Assembly: GCA_964236535.1 (NCBI GenBank)
Contig: CAXSEF010000028.1
Coordinates: 1-33,844 of the forward strand
DNA from: CAXSEF01 sp964236535
Lineage (GTDB): Bacteria; Pseudomonadota; Alphaproteobacteria; Acetobacterales; Acetobacteraceae
Direction of reading: 5' to 3'
DNA: 33,844 nt
In this document: positions 32,774 through 33,844 of the stretch, piece by piece
Numbering within the stretch: the stretch's first letter is position 1
Layout of the letters: each line of letters opens with the position of its first letter
Program-made: the position numbers and the translations under genes
Notes under the pieces: model-generated
Databases searched by the model: none
Told to the model about the DNA's origin: nothing
The model's input: the letters and a program-made list of their open reading frames with translations, nothing else

Positions 32774-32809
32774 CTGAACGGGGTGCGCGAAGATCGCGCG
32801 GGCGTTCAG
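32774..32809 (-). promoter_or_regulatory. Leader hairpin next to the ribosome site of the 50-residue peptide
   Basis: On the - strand, CTGAACG and CGTTCAG pair (7 bp) and enclose GCGCGA-TCT-TCGCGC (6 bp). The AGGAGA ribosome site begins on the last base of the outer stem. Further upstream CACCGCGGC and GCCGCGGTG (32813-32893) can close a larger stem. Confidence 0.45.
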
Positions 32810-33036
32810 CGGCACCGCGGCGGGGCCTGCACCTGGAAGGCCGCAACGGAGTGAAGGACCCAGCGCAGCCGGGTTGCGGGCGCTGCCGCGGTGTCGCAGC
32901 CCTCGCACAACGATCTTCGTGCATCCCGTTCAGGAGACGGCTGGCCGACCGCGATCCCGGCGCATTGGCCTCACCCCTGTCGGACCCTCGCGCCCTCGGG
33001 CGCGTCCATGTGTGGCGCGCGTCAGCGTGCCGCCCG

Positions 33037-33126
33037 CGTCATGGGATCGTCACCGAAGGCCGAGACCCGCAGAGGCTTGGGGAGCGCAGCGAGTAGAGCC
33101 CGGCCCGCGCGCAGCGGGGGGAGACG
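33037..33126 (+). repeat. Repeat family B, copy 2
   Basis: Second copy of the 90-base repeat at 31141-31231, same strand, with a few small indels. It ends 13 bases before the motif copy that precedes the lipoprotein gene, so in this place it would be upstream of, or at the head of, that transcript. Confidence 0.5.
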
Positions 33127-33139
33127 CCCCGGGGCGGTT

Positions 33140-33151
33140 TCCGTTCGCGCT
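33140..33151 (+). promoter_or_regulatory. Dispersed CCCRTTYGCRCC element, upstream of the lipoprotein gene
   Basis: TCCGTTCGCGCT starting 52 bases before the ATG at 33192. Confidence 0.45.
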
Positions 33152-33191
33152 GTTGCACGCCAGAGTGTGCCGACCCTGCTGGAGGAAGCCC

Positions 33192-33761
33192 ATGAGCTAT
33201 CGCCTGACGGCCTCGATCGGGACGATCCTGCTGCTGTCGGCCTGTGCGGTTCCGACCATGGGCGGGCAACAGGCAGCAGGAACGGGCACGCCGGGCCTTG
33301 GGCCGCAGGACGCCTACTCGCAACAAGCATTCAGATCGGACATGGCGACAGCCGGTGTAGACCTTGGTTCGGCAGAATCCTTCAACGAACCCAACCGCGT
33401 CACCTCGGTGGTCAAGCATTGCTATGATGGCGCCCAGTTTCCGCAGTTCTCCACGTATCAGAGCACGCTGCGCCGCTGCCTGGTCATGGACTACGTGGCG
33501 TATCGGGATGATCTCGATGCGACGCATCATGGCCAGCTTCCTGGCAATCCCTTCTTTGAGGGCGATGTCGTGTTGCGTCGCTGGGCGGCGGATGCACCCA
33601 AGGCCGGCTTCTCGTCACCGGACGAGATGTTCCAGTTCATGCGGGCGGGTTACGGCTATGCGAAGCCAAACGAGCTGGCTGCGCTGAGGACCCACAACCA
33701 GCAGATTTTCGTGCACCCACAGCCCGGACGGGGTCCGTCGATCCTGTCCGGCGCGCAGTAA
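33192..33761 (+). CDS. Lipoprotein of unknown function
   Basis: 189 residues with a lipobox LLSAC (Cys at residue 18) after a short signal sequence. The mature part has further cysteines (VKHCYDGAQF, LRRCLVMDYVAY) and a Tyr-rich C-terminal half (FQFMRAGYGYAKPNE). GGAGGAAG lies 4-11 bases before the ATG. No family recognised. An outer-membrane lipoprotein on a T4B element could be an exclusion or channel-associated protein (as DotK is in Legionella), but no sequence match to DotK is visible. Confidence 0.65.
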   Translation: MSYRLTASIGTILLLSACAVPTMGGQQAAGTGTPGLGPQDAYSQQAFRSDMATAGVDLGSAESFNEPNRVTSVVKHCYDGAQFPQFSTYQSTLRRCLVMDYVAYRDDLDATHHGQLPGNPFFEGDVVLRRWAADAPKAGFSSPDEMFQFMRAGYGYAKPNELAALRTHNQQIFVHPQPGRGPSILSGAQ

Positions 33762-33844
33762 GAAGTGCCACGTCGGGTCGAGACCTGAGACGCGGCAGGC
33801 TTGCTCGACCGGCTACCGGCCCGACACCGCAGGCCCTCGGCTCA

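Larger units (their letters stand above)
32763..33191. other. 429-base gap: peptide leader, repeat B copy 2 and a motif copy
   Basis: No gene seen. From 32774 to 32893 lies the structured leader of the minus-strand peptide. A GCGCCC/GGGCGC hairpin follows near 32989-33002, then repeat family B copy 2, then the motif copy before the lipoprotein gene. Confidence 0.5.

Noticed and set aside
33192..33761. DotK or exclusion-protein assignment for the lipoprotein
   Set aside because: Only the lipobox supports it. No sequence pattern of DotK (OmpA-like) is visible.

Overview
This is a GC-rich stretch of a large conjugative element, most likely a plasmid or integrative conjugative element of an alphaproteobacterium (Rhodospirillales/Acetobacteraceae-like). 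That placement is an inference from base composition, the style of the transfer genes and the accessory families. No replication, integrase, rRNA or tRNA gene is visible, so plasmid versus ICE cannot be decided here. One 100-base run of N (22010-22109) marks a scaffold join inside the relaxase gene.

Layout. (1) 1-558: 3' part of a DNA-binding protein with two helix-turn-helix-like segments. (2) 627-17542, all on + : a nearly complete type IVB secretion system (Dot/Icm, the IncI/MPF-I class), in the order dotI-dotH-dotG / dotF-dotE / dotP-dotN-dotO / dotD-dotC-dotB-icmT-icmS-like-muramidase-dotM-unknown-dotL. The genes are coupled by short overlaps and broken into four blocks by three gaps. 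DotA and IcmQ/R/W/V/F/X are not in the window. (3) 17746-20157: a plasmid-type mutS with no mutL. (4) 20161-23508 on - : a MobF-type relaxase-helicase and a small coiled-coil accessory gene. (5) 23509-23751: a divergent gap with short repeats, the best oriT candidate. (6) 23752-25799 on + : a DNA-binding protein, a ParA/VirC1/TraL-like ATPase and a coiled-coil membrane protein, an arrangement like IncP traK-traL-traM facing traJ-traI across oriT. (7) 25858-27122: a second muramidase and a secreted protein. (8) 27197-33844: small and accessory genes (winged-helix regulator, NERD, Uma2 and frameshifted DUF2726 proteins, a lipoprotein, small peptides) separated by long, structured, repeat-bearing intergenic regions.

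How it fits together. Relaxase plus accessory proteins would process DNA at oriT. The DotL/DotM coupling complex, possibly with an IcmS-like adaptor, would hand it to the DotB/DotO-powered channel (DotC/D/H/G/F core, DotI/E/P/IcmT inner membrane), with muramidases opening the wall.

The most striking unexplained signal is a dispersed 12-base element, consensus CCCRTTYGCRCC. It lies about 35-80 bases before the start codon, always in the gene's own orientation, at 13 gene starts. These include every break in the dot/icm locus, all three oriT-region transcription units and most accessory genes. It looks like an element-wide promoter or operator motif. Two further repeat families, each present twice, show paired changes in their hairpins and may be structured RNAs.
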